Shown: positions 21,151-30,498 of the stretch, one piece after another
Numbering within the stretch: the first letter of the stretch is position 1
Layout: each line of letters starts with the position of its first letter
Assembly (NCBI RefSeq): GCF_004364645.1
Contig: NZ_SOAW01000001.1
Coordinates: 1,364,001-1,428,000, forward strand
Length of the DNA stretch: 64,000 nucleotides
Direction: 5' to 3'
Origin: Naumannella halotolerans
GTDB lineage: Bacteria; Actinomycetota; Actinomycetes; Propionibacteriales; Propionibacteriaceae
Made by a program: the position numbers and the translations under genes
Notes under the pieces: model-generated
Seen by the model: only the letters and a program-made list of their open reading frames with translations
Told to the model about the DNA's origin: nothing
Database searches by the model: none

Positions 21151-22455
21151 ATGAACCCGTCACCCGCACCGACCCGGGACGCAGGTCTCGTCGATCGCTG
21201 GGCAGGTATCGCCGCCGGTGGCTTCCAGATCCTCTGTGCGTTCGGGCTGTGGTTGATCTGGTCACAGTGGCGGGACCGCGAGAACGGTGACATCCCCTAC
21301 TACTACGGCCAGTTGACCGGCGGGGTGCCGATCGAACAGGTGATGCCGGAGTACCCGGTGCCTGCCCTTTGGTTGCTGGAACTCCCCCGGTTGCTGATCG
21401 GCAGCCAGGGTGATCAGAACGACTACCGCGATGTCTTCGTCGTCCTCTGTTTCGCCGCCCTCGGCGGGTTCAGCCTGCTGCTGTGGCACCGGATCGCGCC
21501 GCAGGACCGCCGGGCGGCCGCTGCCGGGGTGATCTGCTGGGCGGCGTTCAGCACCGCCACGGGTACGGTCATCCTGCTCCGCCCGGACATCGCAATCGCC
21601 GTCCTCGGCGGTACGGCGGTGCTGCTCGGCAGCAGTTGGCCGGTACTCGCCGGTGCCCTGCTCGCCCTGGCCGGCTGGCTGAAGATCTGGCCGGTGGTGC
21701 TGGCCGCCGGCTTCCTGCCCGGTCGCGGGTTGATCGTCCGGGTGCTGCTCGGCGGCTTCGGCACCGCGGTGGCGGTCGCCGTGGTGGTGCTCGTCAGCGC
21801 CGGCTGGCAGCGGATGATCTCCCCGCTGACCTACCAGAGCGATCGGGGGCTGCAGGTCGAATCGCTGTGGGCCACCCCGTTGCTGCTGGGCCGGCTGGCC
21901 GACCCGGCCGCCTTCCCGGTCCGGATGACCGAGTGGAAGGCCTTCGAGATCCTCGGCGAGGGGCGCGATGCCGCCCTGGTCCTGGCCAATCTCGGCGCAC
22001 TCGGGCTGACGGCGCTGGTCGCACTCGCCTGTTGGCGTTCCCGCCCGCGGACCGCCGCCGACGGCCGCCGACCCGGGTTCGATCAGGCGGCGATCGCGGA
22101 GTTGGCGGTGCTGATCGTGTTGGCGGTGCTGTTGGCGAACAAGACCTTCAGCCCGCAGTACCTGAGCTGGCTCGGGCCGCCACTGGCGATCGCGGTGGCC
22201 CGGGCGGTGCAGACCCAGCGGGCGGACCGGGCGCTGCGCTGGGCCGCGATCGGTGTCGCGGCAGCCGCTGCCACCTTCGTGCTCTACCCGTTCGAGTACG
22301 GCGGCCTGGTCTGTGGCGCCACTCCCGAGGACGTGGCCACCCCGATCCACTGGCTGCTGCTCCGCAACGCCCTGCTGGTCGCCCTGTTCGTCGACCTCAC
22401 CTGGTGCCGGCTGCGGACCGGGCAACCGGCACTACTTCGGCACCGCCGAAGATGA
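21151..22455 (+). CDS. GT87-type polyprenol-phosphate-dependent mannosyltransferase-like membrane protein
   Basis: 434 residues with about ten predicted membrane helices. MPEYPVPALWLLELPR near residue 65, ALAGWLKIWPVVLAA in the middle and LANKTFSPQYLSWLGPPLA near residue 330 match the glycosyltransferase-87 (DUF2029) family, in which PimE and related enzymes add mannose to cell-envelope glycans from polyprenyl phosphate-mannose. The specific acceptor is unknown. It reads toward kgd, 130 bases away. Confidence 0.8.
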   Translation: MNPSPAPTRDAGLVDRWAGIAAGGFQILCAFGLWLIWSQWRDRENGDIPYYYGQLTGGVPIEQVMPEYPVPALWLLELPRLLIGSQGDQNDYRDVFVVLCFAALGGFSLLLWHRIAPQDRRAAAAGVICWAAFSTATGTVILLRPDIAIAVLGGTAVLLGSSWPVLAGALLALAGWLKIWPVVLAAGFLPGRGLIVRVLLGGFGTAVAVAVVVLVSAGWQRMISPLTYQSDRGLQVESLWATPLLLGRLADPAAFPVRMTEWKAFEILGEGRDAALVLANLGALGLTALVALACWRSRPRTAADGRRPGFDQAAIAELAVLIVLAVLLANKTFSPQYLSWLGPPLAIAVARAVQTQRADRALRWAAIGVAAAAATFVLYPFEYGGLVCGATPEDVATPIHWLLLRNALLVALFVDLTWCRLRTGQPALLRHRRR

Positions 22456-22585
22456 TCATCGATTCGGGTCCGACCGGCCGCCGCACCGTACCTTTGGTAC
22501 CGGTGGTCTGCTTTGTCGAGTAGGCTGGATCGAGGCGGTGTGCTAGCCGCCGCTGATGGAGCACGCAGACCGGAAGAAGGCGATT

Positions 22586-25500
22586 GTGGCCACCGCGCCC
22601 TACCAGAACACAGCTGACGGAGCGGACGAATTCGGAGCCAATGACTGGCTCGTCGAAGACATGTACGAGCAGTATCAGGCCGACCCGTCCTCGGTCGACA
22701 AGCAATGGCAGGAGTTCTTCGAGGCACGGGCCAATGGCAAGCCCGCCTCGTCGAAGTCCGCCAGCACGGACACCAAGCGGGGTGGGTCGGAGCAGAAGTC
22801 GGCCGACCCGAAGCAGAACGGTCAAAAGTCCGGCGCCTCGAAGACCGCGACCTCGAACGGTGCGAGCGGAAACGGCAGCGCACCGGCGAAGTCGACGGAG
22901 TCCAACGGCGACGGCTCCAGCGACGACGAGTCCGCCTCCCCCGAGCCCGCCGCGAAGCGCGCTGTCTCCAGCAAGCGCCCGCAGGCGAAGGTGGAGTCCG
23001 ATGTCGACGTCCGGGATCTGCGCCCGAGCAAGCCCGGCACCCCCGGCGGCGTTCCGGCCGATCCGCCGCGGCCAACCGTCCGCGAGCTGGGCGAGGCCAA
23101 GGAACCCACCGAGACCGTCCTCCGCGGCGCCGCCGGCCGGACCGCGAAGAACATGGACGCCTCGCTGACGATGCCGACCGCCACCTCGGTGCGCTCGATT
23201 CCGATGAAGCTCATCTGGGACCAGCGGATCGTGATCAACAACCACCTCAAGCGGGCCCGCGGTGGCAAGGTCTCCTTCACCCACATCCTGGGGTACGCGC
23301 TGGTGCAGGCCGTGAAGGCCACCCCGGCGATGAACAACGGCTACACCGAGACCGACGGCAAGCCGACGCTGATCGAACCGGCCCACATCAACCTGGGCCT
23401 GGCCATCGACCTGCCCGGCAAGGACGGCAACCGGCAGCTTCTCGTACCCTCGATCAAGGGGTGTGAGGACACCGACTTCGCCCAGTTCTGGGCCGCCTAC
23501 GAGACCCTGGTGAAGAAGGCACGCGACGGCAAGCTGGGCCTGCCCGACTTCCAGGGCACCACGATCACGTTGACCAACCCCGGCACCATCGGCACCAACC
23601 ACTCGGTCCCCCGGCTGATGAACGGCCAGGGCGCCATCATCGGCGTCGGTTCGATCAACTACCCGCCGGAGTTCGCCGGAACCGATCCCGAGCGTCTGGC
23701 CGAGATCGGGGTCTCGAAGATCCTCACGCTGACCTCCACCTACGACCACCGGATCATCCAGGGCGCGGTCTCGGGCGAGTTCTTGGCCAACATGGAACGG
23801 ATCCTGCTCAGCGACGAGTTCTACGACGACATCTTCCGTTCGCTGCGGATCCCCTACGAGCCGATCCGCTGGGCGCAGGACCGCAGCACCAACCTCGAGG
23901 ACAAGGTCTCCAAGCAGGCCCGGGTCTTCGAGTTGATCAACGCCTACCGCAGCCGCGGCCACCTGATGGCCGACACCGATCCGGTCGAGTACCGGATGCG
24001 CAAGCACCCCGACCTGGACGTGCAGACGCACGGGTTGACGCTGTGGGACCTGGACCGCGACTTCGCGGTCGGTTCCCTGGGCGGGCAGCCGCCGCAGGTG
24101 ATGAAGCTGCGGGACATCCTGGGCATCCTGCGTGGTTCGTACTGCCGCCAGATCGGCATCGAGTACATGCACATCGCCGATCCCGAGCAGCGCGAGTGGA
24201 TCCAGGAGCGGGTCGAGAAGCCGCACCAGCCGTTGCCTCGCGAGGAGCACCTGCGGGTGCTGGACAAGCTGAACGAGGCCGAGGTCTTCGAGCACTTCCT
24301 GCAGACCAAGTACGTCGGGCAGAAGCGGTTCTCCCTGGAGGGTTCGGAGTCGGCGATCGTGATGGTCGACGAGGTCTGCGAACTGGCCGCACACGACGGC
24401 CTCGACGAGGTCGCCATCGGTATGCCGCACCGCGGCCGGCTGAACGTACTGGCCAATGTGATCGGCAAGTCCTACGGCCAGATCTTCCGCGAGTTCGAGG
24501 GCAATGTCGATCCCCGTTCGGTGCAGGGGTCGGGCGACGTGAAGTACCACCTCGGTTTCGAGGGCAAGTTCAGCGCCCAGGACGGTTCGACGATCAAGAC
24601 CTCGGTGGCCGCCAACCCGAGCCACCTGGAGGCTGTCGATCCGGTGCTGGAGGGCATCGCCCGGGCCAAGCAGGACATCTTGGACAAGGGCACCGAGTTC
24701 CCGGTGCTGCCGCTGCTGATGCACGGTGATGCCGCCTTCGCCGGCCAGGGTGTGGTCTTCGAGGTGCTGCAGATGTCGCAGCTGCGGGGTTACCGGACCG
24801 GTGGCACGATTCACCTGGTGGTGAACAACCAGGTCGGATTCACCACCTCGCCGACCGAGTCGCGCTCCTCGATCTACTCCACCGATGTGGCGAAGACGAT
24901 CCAGGCGCCGATCTTCCATGTCAACGGTGACGATCCCGAGGCGGTCGTCCGGGTGGCCAAGCTGGCCTACGAGTTCCGTCAGCGGTTCCACAAGGACGTC
25001 GTGATCGACCTGATCTCGTACCGTCGCCGGGGGCACAACGAGGGCGACGACCCGAGCTTCACCCAGCCGCTGATGTACGACCTGATCGACAACAAGCGCA
25101 GCGTCCGCAAGTTGTACGCCGAGGCTCTGGTCGGCCGGGGCGAGATCTCCATCGAGGACGCCGAGGCGGCGCTGAAGCGCTTCCAGCAGCGGTTGGAGGA
25201 GGTGCTGACCGAGGTACGCGAGAGCGCCACCTCACCGGACGAGGAGCCCGGTTACCGCCGAGTGCCGAACTACCCGGCCAAGCAGGGCACCACCGGCGGC
25301 ACCTCGGTCGACCCGTCGGTGCTGAAGGCGATCGCCGATGCCCATACCAATGCGCCCGAGGGCTTCACCACCCATCCGAAGGTGAAGCCGCAGCTCGAGC
25401 GTCGGGCGAAAGCCATGATCGACGGGCCCGTGGACTGGGCCTCGGCCGAGCTGCTCGCCTTCGGTTCGCTGCTGTTGGAGGGACGTCCGGTCCGGTTGAC

Positions 25501-26482
25501 CGGTCAGGACTCGCGTCGCGGCACCTTCACCCAGCGGTTCGCTGCGGTGATCGACCGGGAGAACGGTGACACCTGGGTGCCGCTGAAGAACCTCGCCGAG
25601 GAGCAGGGCAAGTTCATGATCTTCGACTCGCTGCTCAGCGAGTACGCGGCGATGGGCTTCGAGTACGGCTACTCGGTGGCACGACCGGAGGCGCTGGTCC
25701 TCTGGGAGGCCCAGTTCGGCGACTTCGTCAACGGCGCCCAGATCATCGCCGATGAGTTCTTCTCCTCCGGCCAGGCCAAGTGGGGCCAGAAGTCCGGTGT
25801 GGTGCTGTTGTTGCCGCACGGGTACGAGGGCCAGGGGCCCGACCATTCCTCCTCGCGGATCGAACGCTGGCTGCAGCTGGCGGCCGAGGGGGCCTTCCGG
25901 GTGGCCCAGCCGTCGACCCCGGCCAGCTACTTCCACCTGTTGCGTGACCAGGCGTTCTCGGAGAACCACCGACCGCTGGTGGTGGCCACTCCGAAGTCGA
26001 TGCTGCGGAACAAGCTGGCGACCTCCGATCCGGTGGCCTTCACCCAGAACACCTGGCAGCCGGTGCTGCCGGATCCGACGATCGAGGATCCGACCAAGGT
26101 CGAGCAGGTCATCCTGTGCTCGGGCAAGGTCCGTTGGGACCTGGTCAAGGAGCGGGAGAAGCAGGGCCAGGTGGGCAAGGTGGCGATCATCGCCCTCGAA
26201 CTGCTGTACCCGCTGCCGACCAGCCAGCTCGCCGAGGTGCTGGAGCCGTTCAAGCACGTGAAGGATGTGCGCTGGGTGCAGGACGAGCCGGAGAACCAGG
26301 GCGCCTGGCCCTACATCGCGCTGTACCTGGCCGAGAAGCTGGCCGAGCACGGTGAGCTCCCGGAGGTGCGTCTGCAGCATGTCACCCGGCCCGCCTCCTC
26401 GGCACCGGCCGTGGGCGTGCACAAGGCGTCGGAACAGCAGGGCAAGGAGTTGATGTCGGCAGCCTTCGCGAAGAAGGGCTGA
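22586..26482 (+). CDS. kgd: Multifunctional 2-oxoglutarate metabolism enzyme (E2-E1 fusion)
   Basis: 1298 residues. The N-terminus has the NDWLVEDMYEQYQADPSSVDKQW docking segment, then a low-complexity Ser/Lys/Asn/Pro linker (about 50-180). Next comes an acyltransferase (E2-like) domain with the catalytic TYDHRIIQGAVSGEF near 386, and a thiamine-diphosphate E1 domain with GDAAFAGQG...NNQVGFT (about 713-750). No lipoyl domain is present. This architecture belongs to actinobacterial Kgd/OdhA, which acts as 2-oxoglutarate decarboxylase, dehydrogenase E1 and HOAS synthase. The GTG at 22586 has AGAAGG five bases upstream; an ATG at 22556 has no ribosome site. Confidence 0.95.
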   Translation: MATAPYQNTADGADEFGANDWLVEDMYEQYQADPSSVDKQWQEFFEARANGKPASSKSASTDTKRGGSEQKSADPKQNGQKSGASKTATSNGASGNGSAPAKSTESNGDGSSDDESASPEPAAKRAVSSKRPQAKVESDVDVRDLRPSKPGTPGGVPADPPRPTVRELGEAKEPTETVLRGAAGRTAKNMDASLTMPTATSVRSIPMKLIWDQRIVINNHLKRARGGKVSFTHILGYALVQAVKATPAMNNGYTETDGKPTLIEPAHINLGLAIDLPGKDGNRQLLVPSIKGCEDTDFAQFWAAYETLVKKARDGKLGLPDFQGTTITLTNPGTIGTNHSVPRLMNGQGAIIGVGSINYPPEFAGTDPERLAEIGVSKILTLTSTYDHRIIQGAVSGEFLANMERILLSDEFYDDIFRSLRIPYEPIRWAQDRSTNLEDKVSKQARVFELINAYRSRGHLMADTDPVEYRMRKHPDLDVQTHGLTLWDLDRDFAVGSLGGQPPQVMKLRDILGILRGSYCRQIGIEYMHIADPEQREWIQERVEKPHQPLPREEHLRVLDKLNEAEVFEHFLQTKYVGQKRFSLEGSESAIVMVDEVCELAAHDGLDEVAIGMPHRGRLNVLANVIGKSYGQIFREFEGNVDPRSVQGSGDVKYHLGFEGKFSAQDGSTIKTSVAANPSHLEAVDPVLEGIARAKQDILDKGTEFPVLPLLMHGDAAFAGQGVVFEVLQMSQLRGYRTGGTIHLVVNNQVGFTTSPTESRSSIYSTDVAKTIQAPIFHVNGDDPEAVVRVAKLAYEFRQRFHKDVVIDLISYRRRGHNEGDDPSFTQPLMYDLIDNKRSVRKLYAEALVGRGEISIEDAEAALKRFQQRLEEVLTEVRESATSPDEEPGYRRVPNYPAKQGTTGGTSVDPSVLKAIADAHTNAPEGFTTHPKVKPQLERRAKAMIDGPVDWASAELLAFGSLLLEGRPVRLTGQDSRRGTFTQRFAAVIDRENGDTWVPLKNLAEEQGKFMIFDSLLSEYAAMGFEYGYSVARPEALVLWEAQFGDFVNGAQIIADEFFSSGQAKWGQKSGVVLLLPHGYEGQGPDHSSSRIERWLQLAAEGAFRVAQPSTPASYFHLLRDQAFSENHRPLVVATPKSMLRNKLATSDPVAFTQNTWQPVLPDPTIEDPTKVEQVILCSGKVRWDLVKEREKQGQVGKVAIIALELLYPLPTSQLAEVLEPFKHVKDVRWVQDEPENQGAWPYIALYLAEKLAEHGELPEVRLQHVTRPASSAPAVGVHKASEQQGKELMSAAFAKKG

Positions 26483-26505
26483 GCGGGGTCACGGCAACCG
26501 AATCG

Positions 26506-26537
26506 GGGCCGGGTCGGGCAATCGCCCGACCCGGCCC
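26506..26537. terminator. Long GC-rich hairpin after kgd
   Basis: A 14-base-pair perfect stem, GGGCCGGGTCGGGC at 26506-26519 and its complement at 26524-26537, with loop AATC. It starts 23 bases past the kgd stop. There is no T-run. It stands between kgd and the convergent gene at 26628 and may serve both. Confidence 0.75.
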
Positions 26538-26627
26538 TGGTCGTTCGCCGGGTGACCTTCGTCGTGGTGGTTCACTCGGCCCGATGCGTCACTGGTCCGG
26601 TGCGTCACTGGTCCTGTGGGTGGTGGG

Positions 26628-27041
26628 TCACTCGTCGGTACGCGAGGTGTCCGGCTCGTGGAGTTCGGGCAGGATCGCCCGGGTGGCCGGCGGCGAGACC
26701 AGGCAGCCGATGATCACCAGCGAGGAGAGCAGGCCGAGGACGGTCACCGCTCGGGTGGAGCCGCCCCAGAAGCTGATCGCGATCGGGATCTGCAGCAGGG
26801 CCGCGAAGACCGCTGCGCTGCGGGCCCAGCGGCGCAGCCCGAGCAGCCCGCGCGCGGCTGCCAGCAACAACCCGGCATAGGCGAGGAAGCCGATCCCGGT
26901 GCTGATCGCGACCTGCGGCCGGATCGGATTGGTGTTGGCGAGTTCGAGGATCGCCAGCACGATGAACAACAGACCCAACGCGGCCACGATCGCCACGGCC
27001 AACAGAACGGGTATGGGCCGGGCCGCGACTCGGGTGGACAT
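26628..27041 (-). CDS. Hypothetical four-helix membrane protein
   Basis: 137 residues with four predicted membrane helices (about 12-34, 45-67, 72-93 and 98-118) and an acidic C-terminal tail. I do not recognise a family motif. It is divergent from whiB1, with about 200 bases between them, and convergent with kgd. Confidence 0.65.
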   Translation of the reverse strand: MSTRVAARPIPVLLAVAIVAALGLLFIVLAILELANTNPIRPQVAISTGIGFLAYAGLLLAAARGLLGLRRWARSAAVFAALLQIPIAISFWGGSTRAVTVLGLLSSLVIIGCLVSPPATRAILPELHEPDTSRTDE

Positions 27042-27094
27042 GGGCCCATCCTCGCCCAGATGACCGGCCGGCTCAATTTGATCTGGACGCGAAG

Positions 27095-27153
27095 TGTGAG
27101 ACAGTCAACTCTCGATACCCTTGTATTTGTCGGCGTCAGTTGACACCCTTGTA
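27095..27153 (+). promoter_or_regulatory. whiB1 upstream region with repeats and a CRP-like half-site
   Basis: TGTGAGACAGTCAACT (27095-27110) carries a perfect TGTGA half-site and resembles the CRP site of the M. tuberculosis whiB1 promoter as I remember it. GTCAACT (27104-27110) is repeated inverted as AGTTGAC (27138-27144). ACCCTTGTA occurs twice (27117-27125 and 27145-27153), 28 bases apart. These surround the likely promoter; individual boxes cannot be assigned. Confidence 0.4.
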
Positions 27154-27241
27154 CTCGTACGCGCCCGCCCGGGGCTTCTGGGTGCCTGCGCAGGGGTCAC
27201 CACCCCCATCTGGTGAGTGCGACGACAAGGAGAAACCAGGA

Positions 27242-27493
27242 ATGGATTGGCGCCACAAGGCTGCCTGTTTGGACGAGGATCCGGAGCTGTTCTTCCCCAT
27301 CGGGAACACCGGTCCCGCCCTGATGCAGATCGAGGAGGCCAAGAAGGTCTGCCACCGCTGCGACGTTCGTGAAGCGTGCCTGCAGTGGGCTCTCGAGGCC
27401 GGACAGGATCATGGTGTCTGGGGCGGTATGAGTGAGGACGAGCGTCGGGCGCTGAAGCGTCGGGCAGCCCGCTCACGGATTCGTTCAGCCTGA
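27242..27493 (+). CDS. whiB1: WhiB1-type iron-sulphur transcriptional regulator
   Basis: 83-residue Wbl protein. Four cysteines at 9, 37, 40 and 46 bind a [4Fe-4S] cluster. GVWGG (58-62) is the Wbl turn, followed by a basic C-terminal tail (RRALKRRAARSR). The whole sequence, starting MDWRHKAACLDEDPELFFP, is close to mycobacterial WhiB1, an essential regulator that partners the primary sigma factor and senses NO. The ATG at 27242 has GGAG eight bases upstream. The neighbouring pdtaS-sigR-aroA block matches the mycobacterial whiB1 region. Confidence 0.95.
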   Translation: MDWRHKAACLDEDPELFFPIGNTGPALMQIEEAKKVCHRCDVREACLQWALEAGQDHGVWGGMSEDERRALKRRAARSRIRSA

Positions 27494-27521
27494 TCGGATC
27501 ACCGAACACGGACAGGCCACG

Positions 27522-27548
27522 GGCCGGCGCAGGGGCGCCGGCCTTTTT
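27522..27548 (+). terminator. Rho-independent terminator of whiB1
   Basis: Perfect nine-base-pair stem GGCCGGCGC/GCGCCGGCC with loop AGGG, immediately followed by TTTTT (27544-27548). One of the few classical terminators in the window. Confidence 0.9.
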
Positions 27549-27644
27549 GGTGCCCGGAAACGGATGTCGCGGCCCGGTCATCGCCGCAGCGGCCGATCCC
27601 GAGCGTCGCCCGACAGCCGGGATGCGCAACCCGGGATCGAGACC

Positions 27645-29267
27645 TCAGCCGCCTCGGCGACTGCTCGGGATCGGTACCTCGATCATCGCCATGGTTCCCC
27701 GACCCTGCGGATTCGGTCCGAGGGTGAAACTGCCGCCTAGATCACTGACCAGGGTCCGGACGATCGACAGTCCCAGGCTGTTGCCCGTCGGGTCGACATT
27801 CGGTGGCAGGCCGCGCCCGTCGTCGCAGACCTGCACGGTCAGCCGCCTCCGGTCCCGTTGGGACTTCACCAGCACCGTGCCGGCGGCATCGCCGAGTCCG
27901 TGCTCGATCGCGTTCTGGCACAGTTCGGTGACCACCAGGGCCAGCGGGGTGGCCACCTGCGCCGGGATCCGGCCGAAACTGCCCTGCCGGCTCACCCGTA
28001 CCCGTGACTGCGAGGCCCGGCTGACATCGGCCACCATCCGCAGCACCCGATCGGCGACATCGTCGAACTCGACCGCCTCGTCGTAGGTCTGGGACAAGAT
28101 CTCGTGCACCACCGCGATCGCACCCACCCGGCTCATCGCCTCGCCCAGCGCCGCCTCCGCATCGGCGGACTGGATGCGCCTGCCCTGCATGCGCAACAGC
28201 GCGGCGACCGTCTGCAGGTTGTTCTTCACCCGATGGTGGATCTCCCGGATCGTTGCATCCTTGGTCACCAGCTCACGCTCGCGGCGGCGGATCTCACTGA
28301 TGTCCTTGCTGAGGACGATCGGCGGGATCGGGCCGTCGGCATCGCGCAGCGGCAGCACCCGCAGCCGGAGGACCACCTGCTCGGCGACGATGTCGATCTC
28401 CCGGGTGATCTCGCTGTGCAGGAACTCGCGGATCTCCACCTCGGGTTCCTCGGTCACCAACTGCTCGACCACCGATGCCAGATCCTGGTCCAGCAGATCC
28501 CGGGTCAGCCCCAGGCGCCGGTAGCCGGTGGTGGCATTCGGCGTGGCATAGACCACCTGGCCCGCGGCGTCGAGCCGGATCAGTCCGTCGCCCACCCGCA
28601 GGCTCTGGGTCGGATCGATCGGTTCGCCGGGAATCGGGAACTCACCGCGTTGCAACATCCCGGTGAGGATCTCGGCGATCTCGAGATAGTTGTCCTCGAG
28701 GGTGCTCGGCGCCCGTACCGTCATCTGGTTGGTGTGCCGCTCCACCACGGCGACCAATCGCTCGTCGACCTCGTCGTCGAACTCCTCGTCGTCGAACTCA
28801 TCGAGGTCGCAGACCTCGGGTTCGTGTCCGGGGGCCTCGGCCGGCTCGGCCGGGATCAACTCGTCCAGGGCCTCCCCCACCTCGGGCGGAAGATCGGCAT
28901 CCCACTGGAACCCGGCAGGCCGTCGGACCGGAATCGCCACGACATCGACCGGGATCCCCGCCTGCAGCTTGTTCTCCCCGGTCTCCACCGGTTCCCCCGA
29001 CATCCATGCCTCGGCGACTCCGCTGTCGGGTTCGTAGGCCAGCTGGTCACCGACGACGTCATCCTCCAAGGCCGTCGGGCCCGTGGCCGGACGGATCTGG
29101 GCGACCGCGTCGTAGATGTCGGCATCCATCGGCGCCGGCACCCAGAGCACCAGATCGGAGAAGGAGAGATCGGCCAACAGATGCCAGTCGACCACCAGGT
29201 GGCTGAGCCACTGGGCTGTCACGGGATCCAGCCCGTGTGCCTGCAGAAGCTCTCGCACACTCGCCAC
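27645..29267 (-). CDS. pdtaS: PdtaS-like sensor histidine kinase (HisKA_2/HWE-type)
   Basis: 540 residues, cytosolic. An N-terminal GAF-like domain (about 1-185) is interrupted by an acidic loop (DLDEFDDEEFDDEVDE, about 155-170). A PAS domain (about 220-330) follows, then the phosphoacceptor helix REIHHRVKNNLQTVAALL with His344/345 and a HATPase domain (NAIEHG, DDGRGLP, GLSIV). Mycobacterial PdtaS phosphorylates the RNA-binding antiterminator PdtaR. Its regulator gene is not next to it here. GTG start at 29267. The acidic loop makes the GAF domain longer than usual. Confidence 0.88.
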   Translation of the reverse strand: MASVRELLQAHGLDPVTAQWLSHLVVDWHLLADLSFSDLVLWVPAPMDADIYDAVAQIRPATGPTALEDDVVGDQLAYEPDSGVAEAWMSGEPVETGENKLQAGIPVDVVAIPVRRPAGFQWDADLPPEVGEALDELIPAEPAEAPGHEPEVCDLDEFDDEEFDDEVDERLVAVVERHTNQMTVRAPSTLEDNYLEIAEILTGMLQRGEFPIPGEPIDPTQSLRVGDGLIRLDAAGQVVYATPNATTGYRRLGLTRDLLDQDLASVVEQLVTEEPEVEIREFLHSEITREIDIVAEQVVLRLRVLPLRDADGPIPPIVLSKDISEIRRRERELVTKDATIREIHHRVKNNLQTVAALLRMQGRRIQSADAEAALGEAMSRVGAIAVVHEILSQTYDEAVEFDDVADRVLRMVADVSRASQSRVRVSRQGSFGRIPAQVATPLALVVTELCQNAIEHGLGDAAGTVLVKSQRDRRRLTVQVCDDGRGLPPNVDPTGNSLGLSIVRTLVSDLGGSFTLGPNPQGRGTMAMIEVPIPSSRRGG

Positions 29268-29353
29268 GCCGTCACCCTACCGTCCCCGCGCAGGAGCTCC
29301 CTTCACCGGATCGCACCCGGTGGCCCGATGCGACTGTCGGCGCAGATCCGTGG

Positions 29354-29381
29354 CATAATCGGACTCGCACGAACTAGGAGG
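29354..29381 (+). promoter_or_regulatory. Promoter -10 and ribosome site of bL37
   Basis: TGGCATAAT (29351-29359) is an extended -10 element. No good -35 is seen upstream. AGGAGG at 29376-29381 lies five bases before the ATG, a full consensus Shine-Dalgarno that is rare in this window. Confidence 0.65.
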
Positions 29382-29386
29382 CTCTC

Positions 29387-29461
29387 ATGGGTAAGACCGG
29401 CCGCAAGCGCCGCGCCCGCAGGAAGAAGGGCGCGAACCACGGCAAGCGCCCCAACGCCTGA
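29387..29461 (+). CDS. 50S ribosomal protein bL37
   Basis: A 24-codon gene, half Lys/Arg, ending GANHGKRPNA. It matches the small actinobacterial large-subunit protein bL37 first seen in mycobacterial ribosome structures. It has its own -10 box, a consensus AGGAGG and a strong terminator, so it is a complete monocistronic unit. It is easily missed because of its size. Confidence 0.9.
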   Translation: MGKTGRKRRARRKKGANHGKRPNA

Positions 29462-29477
29462 GGCAGGCAGATGTAGC

Positions 29478-29510
29478 AACGGACCCCGCAGAATGCGGGG
29501 TCCGTTCTTT
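29478..29510 (+). terminator. Rho-independent terminator of bL37
   Basis: A 13-base-pair stem (29478-29490 pairing with 29494-29506) with loop GAA, followed by a T-rich tail CTTTT. It also lies between bL37 and the convergent rsrA. Confidence 0.92.
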
Positions 29511-29532
29511 TCGGCTCTTTTCCAGGGCGGCT

Positions 29533-29823
29533 TCAGTCGCGCAGGAACACCGCTCGCTGGCTGATCTTGATCCGCAGCGCTGCCGGGGCCTGCACCTCGG
29601 AGGTGCCGCAGCACCGGTGGACCAGCTGCTTCAGCGCCTGCTCGGCGTCGAAGTTCTCCAGACACGGTTCGCAGGCGGTCAGGTGCTCGCGAATGGCATC
29701 CATGTCCGCTGTCTCCAGCTCGGTGTCGAGGAACTCCTGCATCTGCTGCAGAGCACGCTCACAGTCCACTGGCTGGTTGTTCTGCCCGGTCACCTCGTCA
29801 TCACCTTCCCGCTGCACACTCAT
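29533..29823 (-). CDS. rsrA: RsrA/RshA-type zinc-binding anti-sigma factor
   Basis: 96 residues. Cys21, His47, Cys51 and Cys54 form the ZAS zinc motif (HLTACEPC). Oxidation of these cysteines is known to release SigR/SigH during disulphide stress. A second cysteine pair is at 71-72. It overlaps sigR by four bases (ATGA at 29820-29823), which would keep sigma and anti-sigma factor in balance. Confidence 0.93.
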   Translation of the reverse strand: MSVQREGDDEVTGQNNQPVDCERALQQMQEFLDTELETADMDAIREHLTACEPCLENFDAEQALKQLVHRCCGTSEVQAPAALRIKISQRAVFLRD

Positions 29824-30491
29824 GCCTGGGCCCCGATCAGTCCACGCTCGCGGGCGTGATCGGTCAACAGCGACCGAAGCTGACTGCGGCCCCGATTCAG
29901 CCGTGACATCACGGTGCCGATCGGGGTGTCCATGATCTCGGCGATCTCCTTGTAGGCGAAGCCCTCGACATCGGCCAGGTAGACCGCCATCCGGAACTCC
30001 GGACGCAACTGGGCCAGTGCATCCTGTACCGCGCCGTCGGGCAACCGGTCCAGCGCCTCGGCCTCGGCCGAACGCAATCCTGCGGAATCATGCTCGGCGG
30101 CCCGGTGCAACTGCCAGTCCTGCACATCCTCCCCGCCGGAGATCTGCGGCTGGCGTTGCGCCTTGCGGTAGGAGTTGATGTAGGTGTTGGTCAGGATCCG
30201 GTACAGCCAGGCGCGAAGATTGGTGCCCGGTTTGAACTGGTGGAAGGACGCGAACGCCCGGGCATAGGTGTCCTGCACGATGTCCTCGGCGTCGGTCGGA
30301 TTGCGGGTCATCCGCAGGGCCGCACCGTACAGCTGGTCGAGGTATTCCATCGCATCGCGTTCGAAACGCGCACTGCGCTCGGCATCGGTCTCGGTGGCGA
30401 GATCGACGTCTTCACTGTCCACAGGACCCGTCGGCGTACTCATCACCACCGAGCCTACCTTGCCCGGTCGCTCCATCAGTGTTGCAGTCAC
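29820..30491 (-). CDS. sigR: RNA polymerase sigma factor SigR/SigH (group 4, thiol-oxidative stress)
   Basis: 223 residues from the GTG at 30491; an ATG at 30443 would give 207. Region 2 ([36 protein letters not shown], then [20 protein letters not shown]) and region 4 ([27 protein letters not shown]) are nearly the same as in mycobacterial SigH. It is co-transcribed with rsrA. A SigR-like promoter upstream suggests positive autoregulation, and its placement would start the mRNA at the GTG. Confidence 0.94.
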   Translation of the reverse strand: MTATLMERPGKVGSVVMSTPTGPVDSEDVDLATETDAERSARFERDAMEYLDQLYGAALRMTRNPTDAEDIVQDTYARAFASFHQFKPGTNLRAWLYRILTNTYINSYRKAQRQPQISGGEDVQDWQLHRAAEHDSAGLRSAEAEALDRLPDGAVQDALAQLRPEFRMAVYLADVEGFAYKEIAEIMDTPIGTVMSRLNRGRSQLRSLLTDHARERGLIGAQA

Positions 30492-30498
30492 ATCGGTA

